Part shown: positions 63,913 through 64,000 of the stretch, in pieces
Layout: each line of letters begins with the position of its first letter
Position numbering within the stretch: the first letter of the stretch is position 1
Notes under the pieces: model-generated
What the model saw: only the letters and a program-made list of their open reading frames with translations
Told to the model about the DNA's origin: nothing
Database searches by the model: none
Source: Alkalihalobacillus sp. YIM B00296
GTDB taxonomy: Bacteria > Bacillota > Bacilli > Bacillales > Fictibacillaceae
Length of the DNA: 64,000 nt
Assembly: GCF_020179385.1 (NCBI RefSeq)
Contig: NZ_JAIBLJ010000004.1
Span: 120,259-184,258, forward strand
Direction of reading: 5' to 3'
Program-made: the position numbers and the translations under genes

Positions 63913-63948
63913 AAAAAGGGACTGGCCCAAATGAGCCAATCCCTTTTT
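63913..63948. terminator. Bidirectional hairpin terminator near the right edge
   Basis: AAAAAGGGACTGGC pairs with GCCAATCCCTTTTT, T runs on both strands. It could end pbpG readthrough or a minus-strand gene beyond the right edge; 63949-64000 shows no gene. Confidence 0.8.
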
Positions 63949-64000
63949 CTGTCCTAGTAAATATGTGTGTAAAGATAATGTTTATTTTACTTCATTTCAG

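Overview
The window comes from the chromosome of an endospore-forming Bacillaceae (low/moderate-GC Firmicutes). It carries spo0F, spoIIR, a pbpG-type penicillin-binding protein, rpoE (RNA polymerase delta) and two sporulation-type PAS histidine kinases. Its gene order follows the Bacillus subtilis segment that runs from speE/speB through argS, rpoE, pyrG, spo0F, fbaA, murAB, glpX, rho, rpmE, tdk, prfA, prmC, spoIIR and the ywl genes to glyA, upp and the atp operon. It is not B. subtilis itself: it has an isobutyryl-CoA mutase/beta-oxidation block, many family-specific intergenic repeats and a decayed tricarboxylate transporter. I cannot fix the genus from sequence alone. No rRNA, tRNA, CRISPR array, intact insertion sequence or prophage was seen.

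Layout. 0-1.9 kb: an Lrp/AsnC regulator and a truncated, frameshifted tctA relic. 1.9-9.5 kb (minus): the F1Fo ATP synthase operon atpZ-I-B-E-F-H-A-G-D-C. 9.6-14.9 kb (minus): upp, glyA, ywlG, rpiB, ywlE, mntP. 15.1-17.4 kb (plus): a PAS histidine kinase. 17.6-22.3 kb (minus): ywlC, ywlB, spoIIR, prmC, prfA, with a DnaA-box cluster over the start of ywlC. 22.6-27.1 kb: a hypothetical gene, a CoA-disulfide-reductase-like enzyme, two small lipoproteins, tdk, rpmE. 27.2-38.1 kb: rho, glpX, murA, tal, fbaA, spo0F, ywjG, pyrG, rpoE. 38.8-50.8 kb (minus): icmF, a TetR regulator, meaB, two acyl-CoA dehydrogenases, hbd, thl and the Fe-S oxidoreductase fadF. 51.4-54.9 kb: cardiolipin synthase, a ZIP-like transporter, an RDD protein, a hydrolase and a XapX protein. 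55-61 kb (minus): argS, ywiB, a second PAS kinase, speB, speE. 61.4-63.5 kb (plus): pbpG.

How the genes fit together. The atp operon, rho, rpoE, prfA/prmC, argS, pyrG, upp, tdk and glyA are housekeeping energy, gene-expression and nucleotide functions. glpX, fbaA and tal are gluconeogenic/pentose-phosphate steps. fadF, thl, hbd, the acyl-CoA dehydrogenases, icmF and meaB form a fatty-acid and branched-chain acyl-CoA degradation block; an inverted repeat resembling the Bacillus FadR box overlaps the fadF promoter. The two kinases and spo0F are plausible members of one sporulation phosphorelay.

The least ordinary material is intergenic. (i) Several arrays carry a short core repeated every 20-21 bp with non-conserved spacers; two share one core (TTGCACNG) and others use different cores with the same period. 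(ii) A roughly 110-175 bp hairpin-forming repeat (called A here) occurs about ten times and shows compensatory base changes between copies. (iii) Other repeat families (B, J, E, H) are nested in or joined to A. (iv) Two small elements have terminal inverted repeats. (v) DnaA boxes cluster at ywlC. Many start codons below were moved downstream of the longest open frame to the codon with a proper ribosome-binding site.
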